The position numbers were made by a program, and so were the translations under genes. Below, piece by piece: positions 26,630-35,515 of a DNA stretch of 50,972 nucleotides. Source of the DNA: Sporosarcina limicola (lineage in GTDB: Bacteria > Bacillota > Bacilli > Bacillales_A > Planococcaceae). The stretch covers positions 161,498 through 212,469 of the forward strand of contig NZ_JADBEL010000005.1 in the NCBI RefSeq assembly GCF_014873855.1, in the 5' to 3' direction. Position 1 is the stretch's first letter. The number at the start of each line of letters is the position of its first letter. The notes under the pieces were generated by a model. The model was not told the DNA's origin. It ran no database searches and saw nothing but the letters and a program-made list of their open reading frames with translations.

Positions 26630-29044
26630 TTGAGTAGATTTAAAAAAATTATGGACCGATTATTTGGGGCCGATGAAGATAAAGTGGAAATTAATCATGA
26701 ACAACCTAATCATGAACAATATAATTATGAAAATGATGAAACAACTGCAACGATTGAAAAGTCGTATAGGGAACAAGGACCTTCATTCCGTTTTCCGATT
26801 ATCTCGGATGCAGAAATTTATGGGTGGGATGACGCGCCGATAGAAGAACAAGAAGAATCGACCTCACATTCATATGTGAAAGATGCAGATGACGATTATG
26901 AACCGATTCCATTATATGAAAATGAAAGATGGAAAAAGAAACCTAAGGTAGGAAATGTTTATAGATTTGAATCTACTCAGAAATATGAAACAGAGTCAAA
27001 GTTTAAAAAAAGTGATATTCCGCCAGTAGAAAGTACTGTGCAAAAGCGTTCTAGTAGACCATTCATACCAACAGAAGTACCTTCTCCAATTTTTGGATAC
27101 GCCAATCCGAAAAATGATGTAGCAAAGACTTTAGTCAAGGATAAAGTGGAATTGACAGCACTGGATGAATTGGAAATCATAAATGGGCAATCTATTATGA
27201 TGGATGAATTGATGGAACAGGATGATAATCTCATTACTGAAGATGTACAACCGCTTAACGTTCCGCCACTAGAACAAATTCCTGTGGATATGGTTGATTC
27301 AAGTGGAATTGAAATAGAAGATGTGGAACATCCTATAAAAGAGCTTCCAAAAGTAGATGCGGCGTCGCTTCCTGAATTAATCGAGGTGGAGGAAGAGTCA
27401 CGCCCAGAGATAAGAAAAGAAAAGATTAGGCCCTTTAATGTTCTGATGTTGAAATCTGACAAAGAAAAAATCAATGCACTAAAGCCGTCGATTTCGCTAC
27501 AAGACGTAATTAAAAAACATCCAGAGCCAGCTTTGGAACCGGAAAACATCATACTTCCAATCCAGCATCGGGAACAATTGATAGCCACAGAGAAAGAAAT
27601 TGATAAAAATATGGAAGAAGAGCCGTACTATGCATTTCCATTGTTGGATTATCTAATTCCACCTGAAAAGCAGATTGAAGATACGCAGTGGCTTGAATGG
27701 CAGTCAGAAAAACTTGAAGAAGCATTATCCTATTTCGCAGTTCAAGCAACCGTAATTGAGGCTGTTCAAGGACCAACTGTTACTCGTTTTGAAATTACAG
27801 TCGGACATGGCACGAAAGTGAGCAAAATTCGAAATTTGACGGATGACTTGAAGCTTGCACTAGCGGCTGAGGATATCCGAATCCAAGCTCCAATTCCAGG
27901 GAAAAGTTCAATAGGCATTGAAATCCCTAATCGTAAGACAAGACCTGTGCGTATTTCCGAAGTAATTCAGTCTGAAAAGTTCCTAGGGTCATCATCTCCT
28001 ATGGAAGCCGTACTTGGTCTTGACTTGACGGGTCTACCTGTAACACTCGATCTGCGTAAAATGCCACACGGAATGATTGCAGGAGCTACAGGTTCTGGTA
28101 AATCTGTTTGTATCAATTCCATTTTAGTTAGCTTGCTTTACAAAGCATCTCCAGCAGATTTAAAAATGATGCTAATTGATCCTAAAATGGTGGAATTGGC
28201 ACCGTTTAATGGCATACCACACCTTATCAGTCCAGTTATTACGGATGTCAAAGCTGCAACCGCTGCGTTGAAATGGGCGGTTTCGGAAATGGAACGTCGA
28301 TATGAATTGCTCGCCCATGCAGGTGTAAGGGATATTGAGCGTTATAATAAAGCCGTGATTGAGAGTCGTCGATTTTCATTGAAGATGCCCTATCTTTTGA
28401 TTGTGATTGATGAGCTTGCTGATTTAATGATGATGGCGCCAGCAGATGTAGAAGTATCGATTAGTCGTATTGCGCAAAAGGCTCGTGCCTGTGGTATTCA
28501 TTTAATCATTGCAACACAGCGCCCTTCTGTCGATGTTATTACAGGTACCATTAAAGCCAATATTCCAACGAGAATTGCGTTTTCAGTATCATCCCAAATC
28601 GATTCCAGAACGATTATCGATTCGCCAGGAGCAGAACGACTTCTCGGGAAGGGGGATATGCTGTATATTGGAAATGGGCAATCATCCGGTGTCCGGCTAC
28701 AAGGTACATTTGTCACGGATAATGAAATAGAACGTATAATAGAACACGTTCAAAACGAGGCGGAACCGAACTACTTATTTGGGCAGGACGAACTTCTGGC
28801 AAATAGCGTTGAAGAAGAGGAGACAGATCCGCTTTTTGAACAGGTATGCCACTTCATTTTTGAGCAAGGTAGTGCATCGACCTCACTATTACAACGGAAT
28901 TTTAGTATTGGGTATAACCGAGCAGCCAAACTTATCGACAGAATGGAGAAAAATGGCTTCGTATCGGGACAGCGTGGAAGTAAAGCGCGGGATGTTTTTT
29001 TAACAGAAAGTGATCTTAATCGGCATACGGACTCTATAGAGTAG
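26630..29044 (+). CDS. sftA: DNA translocase SftA (FtsK/SpoIIIE family)
   Basis: An 804-aa soluble FtsK-type motor that moves chromosome DNA away from the closing septum. Unlike SpoIIIE it has no N-terminal membrane helices. Residues 1 to about 330 are an acidic, variable linker with NHEQPNHEQYNYE repeats. The motor follows: alpha domain (PTVTRFEITVGHGTKVSKI), Walker A GATGSGKS at 485-492, Walker B LLIVIDELADLMM, then the KARACGIHLIIATQRPSVDVITG motif. A winged-helix gamma domain ends the protein (SLLQRNFSIGYNRAAKLIDRME). TTG 26630 is preferred because AAGAGTG lies upstream and the N-terminus becomes MSRFKKIMDRLFG, like SftA. ATG 26612 lacks an SD. Confidence 0.92.
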   Translation: MSRFKKIMDRLFGADEDKVEINHEQPNHEQYNYENDETTATIEKSYREQGPSFRFPIISDAEIYGWDDAPIEEQEESTSHSYVKDADDDYEPIPLYENERWKKKPKVGNVYRFESTQKYETESKFKKSDIPPVESTVQKRSSRPFIPTEVPSPIFGYANPKNDVAKTLVKDKVELTALDELEIINGQSIMMDELMEQDDNLITEDVQPLNVPPLEQIPVDMVDSSGIEIEDVEHPIKELPKVDAASLPELIEVEEESRPEIRKEKIRPFNVLMLKSDKEKINALKPSISLQDVIKKHPEPALEPENIILPIQHREQLIATEKEIDKNMEEEPYYAFPLLDYLIPPEKQIEDTQWLEWQSEKLEEALSYFAVQATVIEAVQGPTVTRFEITVGHGTKVSKIRNLTDDLKLALAAEDIRIQAPIPGKSSIGIEIPNRKTRPVRISEVIQSEKFLGSSSPMEAVLGLDLTGLPVTLDLRKMPHGMIAGATGSGKSVCINSILVSLLYKASPADLKMMLIDPKMVELAPFNGIPHLISPVITDVKAATAALKWAVSEMERRYELLAHAGVRDIERYNKAVIESRRFSLKMPYLLIVIDELADLMMMAPADVEVSISRIAQKARACGIHLIIATQRPSVDVITGTIKANIPTRIAFSVSSQIDSRTIIDSPGAERLLGKGDMLYIGNGQSSGVRLQGTFVTDNEIERIIEHVQNEAEPNYLFGQDELLANSVEEEETDPLFEQVCHFIFEQGSASTSLLQRNFSIGYNRAAKLIDRMEKNGFVSGQRGSKARDVFLTESDLNRHTDSIE

Positions 29045-29149
29045 AAGTAGTGTCATCAAAATGAAGCTGTAATGTAATAAGTATAAGTGGTAAAATAACA
29101 GAGAATACATTATTAACAGGGAACAGAAATGGTCCTGGGAGGTTGCAAA

Positions 29150-30463
29150 ATGACATTGTTCCATTTAACTGGCATCAAAGGATCGGGAATGAGTCCGCTC
29201 GCTCAAATTCTTCACGACTCTGCCAATGAAGTACAAGGTTCGGATATTGACAAGTATTTCTTTACTGAAGATCCGATTCATGAAAGAAAGATACCGATTT
29301 TACCGTTTGATGGAAATAATATTAGGCCGGGAATGACAGTGATTGCTGGAAATGCATTTCCAGATAGTCATCCTGAACTTGTTAAAGCGCGGGAACTTGG
29401 ACTTGAGGTTATTCGATACCATAATTTCCTAGGTCGTTATATGGAGAAATTCATTTCAGTCGGCATTACAGGAACACATGGAAAAACGTCTACAACTGGA
29501 TTACTCGCACATGTATTATCAGGCCATGCACCAACCTCATATTTAATAGGGGATGGAACTGGGAGGGGCATTGAAGGGAGTAATTACTTCGTTTTTGAAG
29601 CATGTGAATATAAAAGGCATTTTCTTGCATATGAGCCAGACTATGCAATTATGACGAATATCGATTTTGATCATCCAGATTATTTCAAGGACTTATCGGA
29701 TGTATTGGACGCTTTTGGGGAAATGGCACTACGGGTGAAGAAAGCAATCATTGCTTGTGGAGATGACAAGCATTTACAAGAGATCCAAGCGAATGTTCCC
29801 GTCCTCTATTATGGTTTCGAAGAGTCGAATGATTTTTCAGCAAAGAACATAACGAAAACAGAAGAAGGCTCAACCTTCGATGTTTCGGTGCGAAATGAAT
29901 TCTACTACACGTTCACAATACCATTGGCTGGTGATCACGCAATTTTGAATTCATTAGGTGTAATCGCACTCTGTCATTATGAAGGAGTAGAAGTATCCGT
30001 TATTCAAGAAAGATTGTCAACTTTCGGTGGTGTGAAGAGGCGCTTTACTGTAACGGAGTTGGATGGACAGGTCGTTATAGATGACTATGCTCATCATCCC
30101 ACCGAAATCAAAGCGACGTTGCAATCGGCAAGGCAAAAATACCCTGATCGAGAAATTGTCGCGATATTTCAACCTCATACTTTTACAAGGACTGCCGCAC
30201 TTTTGGTAGAATTTGCAGAAAGTCTTTCATCTGCGGATCACGTTTATCTATGCGACATATTTGGATCAGCACGTGAAGAGGTGGGGAACTTGACGATTAA
30301 TGAATTGATTGACAAAATTCCAGGTGCAAAACATCTTGAACTTGGTGACATACAAATCCTTGACACGCATGAATCGGCAGTCTACCTGTTTATGGGTGCG
30401 GGGGATATACAGAAGTATATGAATGCATTTAAAACCCATGTTGAAAACGAAAGAACAGCTTGA
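29150..30463 (+). CDS. murC: UDP-N-acetylmuramate--L-alanine ligase
   Basis: A 437-aa Mur ligase that adds L-alanine to UDP-MurNAc in the cytoplasm. The N-terminal UDP-binding region starts [15 protein letters not shown], the ATP loop [13 protein letters not shown] is at 105-117, the central motifs are [10 protein letters not shown] and [10 protein letters not shown], and the C-terminal domain starts after KRRFTV, with [10 protein letters not shown] and [11 protein letters not shown] 29150 follows GGGAGG at 29137-29142. It lies 105 bp after sftA, the B. subtilis order. A terminator follows. Confidence 0.95.
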   Translation: MTLFHLTGIKGSGMSPLAQILHDSANEVQGSDIDKYFFTEDPIHERKIPILPFDGNNIRPGMTVIAGNAFPDSHPELVKARELGLEVIRYHNFLGRYMEKFISVGITGTHGKTSTTGLLAHVLSGHAPTSYLIGDGTGRGIEGSNYFVFEACEYKRHFLAYEPDYAIMTNIDFDHPDYFKDLSDVLDAFGEMALRVKKAIIACGDDKHLQEIQANVPVLYYGFEESNDFSAKNITKTEEGSTFDVSVRNEFYYTFTIPLAGDHAILNSLGVIALCHYEGVEVSVIQERLSTFGGVKRRFTVTELDGQVVIDDYAHHPTEIKATLQSARQKYPDREIVAIFQPHTFTRTAALLVEFAESLSSADHVYLCDIFGSAREEVGNLTINELIDKIPGAKHLELGDIQILDTHESAVYLFMGAGDIQKYMNAFKTHVENERTA

Positions 30464-30487
30464 TCCCTCAAGGTCAGCTGTTTTTTT
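30455..30487 (+). terminator. Terminator after murC
   Basis: ACAGCTTGA / TCAGCTGT arms, overlapping the murC stop codon, are followed by seven T residues. Confidence 0.75.
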
Positions 30488-30523
30488 ATACGAAATAAGA
30501 GGAAATTATCATGTGATTTATCC

Positions 30524-30566
30524 CACATTTACGTGCAGGTCGACTAAAGTCGTCACGTCCTATGTG
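30524..30566. repeat. Long imperfect hairpin in the murC-ytxG intergenic region
   Basis: Three nested arms pair: CACAT with ATGTG, ACGTG with CACGT, and CGACT with AGTCG, around a tiny loop. There is no T tract. It resembles small intergenic palindromes elsewhere in this window. The rest of 30488-30668 holds nothing else recognisable. Confidence 0.5.
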
Positions 30567-30668
30567 TCGAAAAATCCGCTCTGATTGCAGTTTCACTATA
30601 TCCAATCAATTCTTAATTTTTCGAAGGGAATTGAAGAATAATGTTGAAGATGATATATTAAGCATTGA

Positions 30669-30694
30669 GTTTAGTTTGTATTATATTAGGGTAA
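30669..30694 (+). promoter_or_regulatory. SigB-type promoter of ytxGH
   Basis: GTTTAG at 30669-30674 and GGGTAA at 30689-30694 are separated by 14 bp. This is close to the SigB consensus (GTTTAA, 12-15 bp, GGGTAT). The B. subtilis ytxGHJ operon is SigB-controlled, which supports the reading. Confidence 0.65.
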
Positions 30695-30732
30695 ACAATG
30701 TTTATGAAGAGCAGTTTAAGGAGGTAGTGTTT

Positions 30733-31197
30733 GTGGAAAATTTACTGTACATAGCGGCAATTGTCGCTGCAATCGCATTTTTAATTTTATGTATTAGCCT
30801 TGCGATGACTCTCTTTTCGTTGAAAAACACTTTGAAAAGTGTCTCCGAGACGATGGGTGGGCTAACCACACAACTTGAAGGGGTGACAACGGAAACGACT
30901 GAACTTCTTCACAAGACAAATGATCTTGCGGAAGACATTCTACTGAAGGCAGAGAAATTGAATTCGGTTGTCGATGCAGTGAAAGGGGTCGGTGACTCAG
31001 TTACAGGACTCAATTCCTCTGTGCGGCGTGTTAGCGACTCAATTACTACCGGAGCTGAACAGAATGGCGATAAGATTGCTCAAGTCGTTCAGTGGAGCAA
31101 TGTAGTTATGGGCATAATGAGTAAAGTGAAAGAGCGGAAAACAGGTAATTCTAACGGTTGGACTATTTACAACCCTCAATCTGGGAAGAATAAGTAA
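30733..31197 (+). CDS. ytxG: YtxG-like DUF948 general stress protein
   Basis: A 154-aa protein of the DUF948 family. A single N-terminal membrane helix (LLYIAAIVAAIAFLILCISLAMTLF) is followed by a coiled-coil-like polar region with regularly spaced threonine and leucine (TTQLEGVTTETTELLHKTNDLAEDIL). GTG 30733 is eight bases after AAGGAGG, and the start removes 57 residues of intergenic translation. A SigB-like promoter lies 40 bp upstream and ytxH follows. It is likely a membrane-attached stress protein. Molecular role unknown. Confidence 0.85.
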   Translation: MENLLYIAAIVAAIAFLILCISLAMTLFSLKNTLKSVSETMGGLTTQLEGVTTETTELLHKTNDLAEDILLKAEKLNSVVDAVKGVGDSVTGLNSSVRRVSDSITTGAEQNGDKIAQVVQWSNVVMGIMSKVKERKTGNSNGWTIYNPQSGKNK

Positions 31198-31270
31198 TCA
31201 AGCCAATCTAAGCGTTTCTAGGTATACTAGTATGATATGTAAATGATTCGAAAAATGGGAGGAATTGGAC

Positions 31271-32017
31271 ATGAATGAAGACCGCAAAATAACACCAAAT
31301 TATAACAATCCACAATGCAATCATGAATACAATGCAGGAAATAAACAATATGAGAATTCATATGGGGAACCTTCTTATTTACCTGCAAATTATGATTACC
31401 AGGCATACACAGATTCATTCTACGAAGACAACAAAGGTTCTGGAGCGGGTAGCTTTCTTTTCGGCGCACTTGTCGGAGGAGTAATTGGGGCAGCAGCAGC
31501 ACTTTTTCTAGCCCCTAAATCGGGTAGCGAAATGCGCGAGGATTTAACAGCACAAGCTATACAGCTGAAAGATAAAAGTATTGAACTCAGCACAGTCGCG
31601 AAGGAAAAAGCAGTAGAGTTCACTTCGGTAGCGAAAGTGAAAACAGGTGAGTTGTCAAAGTCGATTCAAGAACAATCCGGACAACTTGTCGAAAAAGTGA
31701 AATCAATGAAACCGAAAAATTCTGTTCCGATGGATGATGGAACTGCCTCTTCCGAAGGGGAAGAGGCAATGGATTTCATAGAGAGCGCAACATTGAAAAT
31801 CGGGGATACGCTTGAAAAAGGAACTGAAATGGTGACGTCGACTGCAGAAGCGTTAAAAAAAGCGGTTGTAGAGCAAACTGAAGGCACAGCGAAAAATTCG
31901 AATAAAAGCCAGACAACTGGCAATAGCAGTGTAAGTTATGATAACAGTGAAAACATCGGCAAAAACAAAATTACTAATCAAAATTTTGTTTCAAAAATAA
32001 ATGACGACAAGAAGTGA
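31271..32017 (+). CDS. ytxH: YtxH-like general stress protein
   Basis: A 248-aa YtxH-domain protein. A tyrosine/asparagine-rich head (residues 1-55) leads into a glycine-zipper helix (GSFLFGALVGGVIGAAAALFLAPKSG, about 60-84), then a long charged helical tail with repeated KEKAVEFTSVAKVKTGELSKS-like segments, LEA-like in character. It is longer than the usual 130-150 aa because of the tail. ATG 31271 follows GGGAGG; the frame opens at a TTG six bases earlier. Probably part of the SigB stress operon with ytxG; the third B. subtilis partner, ytxJ, is absent here. Confidence 0.85.
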   Translation: MNEDRKITPNYNNPQCNHEYNAGNKQYENSYGEPSYLPANYDYQAYTDSFYEDNKGSGAGSFLFGALVGGVIGAAAALFLAPKSGSEMREDLTAQAIQLKDKSIELSTVAKEKAVEFTSVAKVKTGELSKSIQEQSGQLVEKVKSMKPKNSVPMDDGTASSEGEEAMDFIESATLKIGDTLEKGTEMVTSTAEALKKAVVEQTEGTAKNSNKSQTTGNSSVSYDNSENIGKNKITNQNFVSKINDDKK

Positions 32018-32028
32018 ATTGAATGATT

Positions 32029-32065
32029 AAAGGCCCGTCTACCTTACTTGGGTAGACGGGCCTTT
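32029..32065. terminator. Bidirectional terminator between ytxH and the FtsA-like gene
   Basis: AAAGGCCCGTCTACC and GGGTAGACGGGCCTTT form a perfect stem with a TTACTT loop. Confidence 0.92.
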
Positions 32066-32067
32066 AA

Positions 32068-34203
32068 TTAAGTGAAAATAATATCCAGAGAGTCTCCGCC
32101 GAAAATCGGTTCATTAAATCTGATTTGTGAACCGTTCCGGAGAAGCTGATAGTTACTCGAAGGGTTTTCTGGCAAACTATAATCTGTAAACGCAAAGATG
32201 TCGCCAAATGTAATTGGACTGTCGCTAAGTGAAATGAAGTCAAGGCAATCATATTTTTTCACGACTTCAGTCCCCTCGGCAGGTTGTCCATTCAATGTGA
32301 TGGAGAGCCGTGGTTTCCGAATCGTGACGAGTGACCCGTTAAATGTGACTGATATCACATCGAAGGCTCTTTTCCCTATTTCGGATACAACTTCATCGAC
32401 TGTAGGAAGAGGCTGTGAATGGATAGTTATATCATCCCCATCTTTGATGACATAAGATGGACTTATAGGAATACTTCCGATAGAAAAATGGGTTGTTCGT
32501 CCCTTTAGTGTAATCGTTCTCTGATTTACAGATAATGTGAATGGCATTTCCTTGAGTAACCCACTACGATTTAATTTTTTTAATGCGGCTGCAAGTGTTT
32601 TTGCATGAATAACGTTTATTTTATCTTGGTCTTGAACTTTTGTATCAAGCGGTCGGACTTTGCCGTTAATAATGATTTCAGGTTTTAATTCTACTTGAAT
32701 TCCGCCGACTAATGCAAGAATTGACACAGCCTCCTCTAAGAGATCTTGTACAGTCGCAGATGCGTGATTTCCATCTTTTCCGGGTTTCACTTCAATTGCA
32801 TCCTCATTCATAATAATGTCTTTTGTACTTGCTATGTTACCATTCAAGAGTATGGTGGAAGGAGTTCCGTGCTCTCCTGGAATCAGGATGTCGCTCTCAT
32901 TTAGCTTAATCGATATTCCAAGTCCAGGCGTACCATAAAGTTGACGAGCTGTTATGTTTGCGGCAAGTAGAGCGTCTCCAACCGTCATTTCCTTCAATTC
33001 AAAGATCCGTATCGTCTTATTGTTTACAGAAACGGACATATAGTGGATGGGTGCCCTCCGTGCTGCGATAGCAATCCCGATAGGAGTGACAAGTTCGGGT
33101 GAAGAAGGGATGTTTGGCTCCAATGTGACGCCATTCAATGCCTCCAGTCCCTGTATTCTAACTCTGTTTTCTGGTAATTCAAGGCATTTACTAATCTCTT
33201 TTGGAAGTCCAATTGTCAAGCTTCCGCCCCCGACAACCATGACTGCTTGAGGCGAGTTGCCATTATTCAGCCGTTTGATTTCTTGTGAAATTGATTTTGC
33301 TAGTCGTTGGACAGCAGGTTTCAAAATGTTGTTTAATTCACTTGATGTAACATTCTGTTCAAAGCCGAGAATGTCAGTTATGACGATTTCCTCTTCGTTC
33401 GAGATTTTCCTCTTTGCATTTTCCGCAAGATGGAAATCGAGAAGGAAATGATTGCTGAGCGCTTCAGTGATTTCATCTCCCGCTAACGGGACCATCCCAT
33501 ATGCAACTACGGTGTTGTTAGCTGTGATGGCAATATCAGATGTCCCGGCGCCTATATCGACGAGTGCGACGTTTAGCCGCCTCATTGAAGGGGGAATGAG
33601 GACATTGATTGCCGCTATTGGTTCAAGTGTTAAGGCTTCCATTTCGAGTCCTGACCGTTTAAGTGACGATAGCAGTGATTCAACTACCACACGTGGGAGG
33701 AACGTCGCTATAACTTCCACTGAAGCCGAGCGACCTGCTTGGTCGATCAAGCTTCCAATTTCTTCACCTTCTAGTTTGTAGTACAGTACGGAATAACCAA
33801 CACAATAATAGTAGTCGTCCTTTGTCACGGAGTCGGAAGACAACAGTTTTTGCTGGGCTTGTTGAACAGCCGCCAATTCAAGCCGGTTGACATCTTCATT
33901 CAAAATAAGGGATTGCTCTGAAATATCGACAGTCATCGAACCTTCAGATGTTTTCAAGGCTCGTCCCGCAGCAGCGACACTAACCCTTTTTAAAGGACCG
34001 TGTTTTTCCTCGAGTAGCTCTTTGATTTCGGAGATAACACCAGCGACACTTAGAATATTATGTATTTGTCCATCAATCATTGAGCGTTCCTTATGCTCGA
34101 TGGAAATAAGATCGGTAACGTGATAGGCACCGTCATTTTCTGTTAGGATGATTCCGACAACAGAGCGAGTTCCGATGTCGAGTGCAAATAATGTACTAGG
34201 CAG
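32068..34203 (-). CDS. Large FtsA/PilM-like actin-fold protein, non-canonical start
   Basis: About 711 aa if it starts at CTG 34203 (or 712 from ATT 34206). The first ATG/GTG/TTG in frame is ATG 34080, but the 41 codons before it encode FALDIGTRSVVGI, the phosphate-1 loop of FtsA-type actin folds, so translation must begin upstream. GAGAGG lies 7 bases before ATT and 10 before CTG, and a TGA closes the frame just beyond. Other actin-fold motifs are VALVDIGAGTSDIAI (about 212-226) and VMVVGGGSLTIGLP. From about residue 385 the protein has beta-rich repeats resembling beta-grasp domains (NNKTIRIFELKEMTVGDAL). It lacks an obvious C-terminal amphipathic FtsZ-membrane peptide. Cell-shape or division role is inferred only. 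Confidence 0.8.
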   Translation of the reverse strand: MPSTLFALDIGTRSVVGIILTENDGAYHVTDLISIEHKERSMIDGQIHNILSVAGVISEIKELLEEKHGPLKRVSVAAAGRALKTSEGSMTVDISEQSLILNEDVNRLELAAVQQAQQKLLSSDSVTKDDYYYCVGYSVLYYKLEGEEIGSLIDQAGRSASVEVIATFLPRVVVESLLSSLKRSGLEMEALTLEPIAAINVLIPPSMRRLNVALVDIGAGTSDIAITANNTVVAYGMVPLAGDEITEALSNHFLLDFHLAENAKRKISNEEEIVITDILGFEQNVTSSELNNILKPAVQRLAKSISQEIKRLNNGNSPQAVMVVGGGSLTIGLPKEISKCLELPENRVRIQGLEALNGVTLEPNIPSSPELVTPIGIAIAARRAPIHYMSVSVNNKTIRIFELKEMTVGDALLAANITARQLYGTPGLGISIKLNESDILIPGEHGTPSTILLNGNIASTKDIIMNEDAIEVKPGKDGNHASATVQDLLEEAVSILALVGGIQVELKPEIIINGKVRPLDTKVQDQDKINVIHAKTLAAALKKLNRSGLLKEMPFTLSVNQRTITLKGRTTHFSIGSIPISPSYVIKDGDDITIHSQPLPTVDEVVSEIGKRAFDVISVTFNGSLVTIRKPRLSITLNGQPAEGTEVVKKYDCLDFISLSDSPITFGDIFAFTDYSLPENPSSNYQLLRNGSQIRFNEPIFGGDSLDIIFT

Positions 34204-34320
34204 AATGTTTCATCCTCTCTATAGATAAATGTAACTGAATGAAAAGATTTAAGTAGAAATAACGTGACTTTTCAAATAGTCTTCTTTATACTTAATCTAT
34301 TATCTAAAAATGTAACATAA

Positions 34321-34343
34321 ATTCCCCTCTGCGGAAAGGGAAT
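34321..34343. other. Small stem-loop in the aroA leader
   Basis: ATTCCC and GGGAAT flank an 11-base centre just upstream of the aroA ribosome binding site. The aroA SD (34353-34361) is left free. The remaining 34207-34368 is AT-rich intergenic DNA between divergent genes and must contain both promoters. Confidence 0.35.
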
Positions 34344-34368
34344 GCTATGTGCGGGGAGGAGTCGGACT

Positions 34369-35451
34369 ATGAGACAAAGTGATTTAGATGAATTACGCGG
34401 CCGTGTAAACGAGCTAAACATCAAAGTTTTGGATCTGATTAACGAAAGAACAACTGTTGTCCAAGAAATTGGAAAAGTAAAAGAGAAGCAAGGTGTTAAT
34501 CGATACGATCCGATCCGCGAAAGGGAAATGTTGAACTCTCTGAAAGAAAATAATAATGGTCCGTTATCAAATGGGGTATTGGAACAAATTTTCAAAGGGA
34601 TATTCATGTCTGGCCTTGAAATACAGGAGGATGAACAACGGAACGCATTGCTTGTGTCCCGTAAACGTAAATCGGAGGATACAATTGTCGACATCAATGG
34701 ACATAAAATCGGAGATGGAACACCTTCGTTCATCTATGGACCATGCGCAGTTGAATCGTATGAGCAAGTGTTAGCCGTTGCACAATCCATCAAAGCAAAA
34801 GGATTGACGATGATTAGGGGTGGGGCATATAAGCCACGCACATCCCCTTATGATTTCCAAGGACTTGGCCTTGAAGGCTTGAAAATCTTGAAACGTGTTG
34901 CAGACGAAACAGGTCTTTCAGTTGTAACAGAAATCATTACGCCTTCACATCTTGAAGAAGCATTGGAATATATCGATGTAATCCAGATTGGTGCACGGAA
35001 TATGCAGAACTTTGAGTTGTTGAAGGAAGCAGGAATGGTCAAAAAACCGGTTTTATTGAAACGTGGTTTAGCGGCGACAATCGATGAATTCATTCACGCA
35101 GCAGAATATATCATCTCAAAAGGGAATAGCGAAATCATTCTCTGTGAACGTGGTATCCGTACTTATGAACGGGCAACTCGAAACACATTGGATATATCGG
35201 CCGTTCCGATATTGAAACAAGAGACGCATTTACCTGTATTCGTGGACGTAACACACTCTACGGGTAGAAAAGATTTGTTATTACCAACGGCGAAAGCTGC
35301 CATAGCTGTAGGTGCTGATGGTGTGATGGCGGAGGTGCATCCAGATCCCGCAGTTGCATTGTCTGATTCTGCACAACAGATGGATTTACAGCAGTTTGAT
35401 GATTTTTACGATGCAATCCAGAAATTCATGAAAACGTACCAAACGACTTAA
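34369..35451 (+). CDS. aroA: Bifunctional DAHP synthase / chorismate mutase AroA(G)
   Basis: A 360-aa fusion of two shikimate-pathway enzymes. Residues 1-90 form an AroQ-type chorismate mutase ([34 protein letters not shown]). Residues about 110-355 form a type I-beta DAHP synthase ([49 protein letters not shown]). In B. subtilis the mutase part makes the synthase sensitive to prephenate and chorismate. GGGGAGGAG at 34353-34361 gives ATG 34369. The frame from 34342 is spurious. Divergent from the FtsA-like gene and followed by ccpA. Confidence 0.94.
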   Translation: MRQSDLDELRGRVNELNIKVLDLINERTTVVQEIGKVKEKQGVNRYDPIREREMLNSLKENNNGPLSNGVLEQIFKGIFMSGLEIQEDEQRNALLVSRKRKSEDTIVDINGHKIGDGTPSFIYGPCAVESYEQVLAVAQSIKAKGLTMIRGGAYKPRTSPYDFQGLGLEGLKILKRVADETGLSVVTEIITPSHLEEALEYIDVIQIGARNMQNFELLKEAGMVKKPVLLKRGLAATIDEFIHAAEYIISKGNSEIILCERGIRTYERATRNTLDISAVPILKQETHLPVFVDVTHSTGRKDLLLPTAKAAIAVGADGVMAEVHPDPAVALSDSAQQMDLQQFDDFYDAIQKFMKTYQTT

Positions 35452-35457
35452 TAATCG

Positions 35458-35488
35458 AACGCCGGACCTTTTATGGTTCCGGCGTTTT
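35458..35488 (+). terminator. Terminator after aroA
   Basis: AACGCCGGACC / GGTTCCGGCGTTTT stem with a short AT loop. It lies before the ccpA ribosome binding site. Confidence 0.85.
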
Positions 35489-35515
35489 AATTGAAATAGG
35501 AAAGGGGACAGGCCA

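Noticed and set aside
26977..27588. 203-aa minus-strand frame inside sftA
   Set aside because: It mirrors the acidic linker of SftA (Ser-rich antisense) and has no SD or family similarity.
34212..34214. ATG directly after GAGAGG as the start of the FtsA-like gene
   Set aside because: It is in a different frame, meets TAG after five codons and lies with no spacer after the SD.
34272..34733. 153-aa minus-strand frame over the aroA start
   Set aside because: It is antisense to the well-supported chorismate mutase domain.
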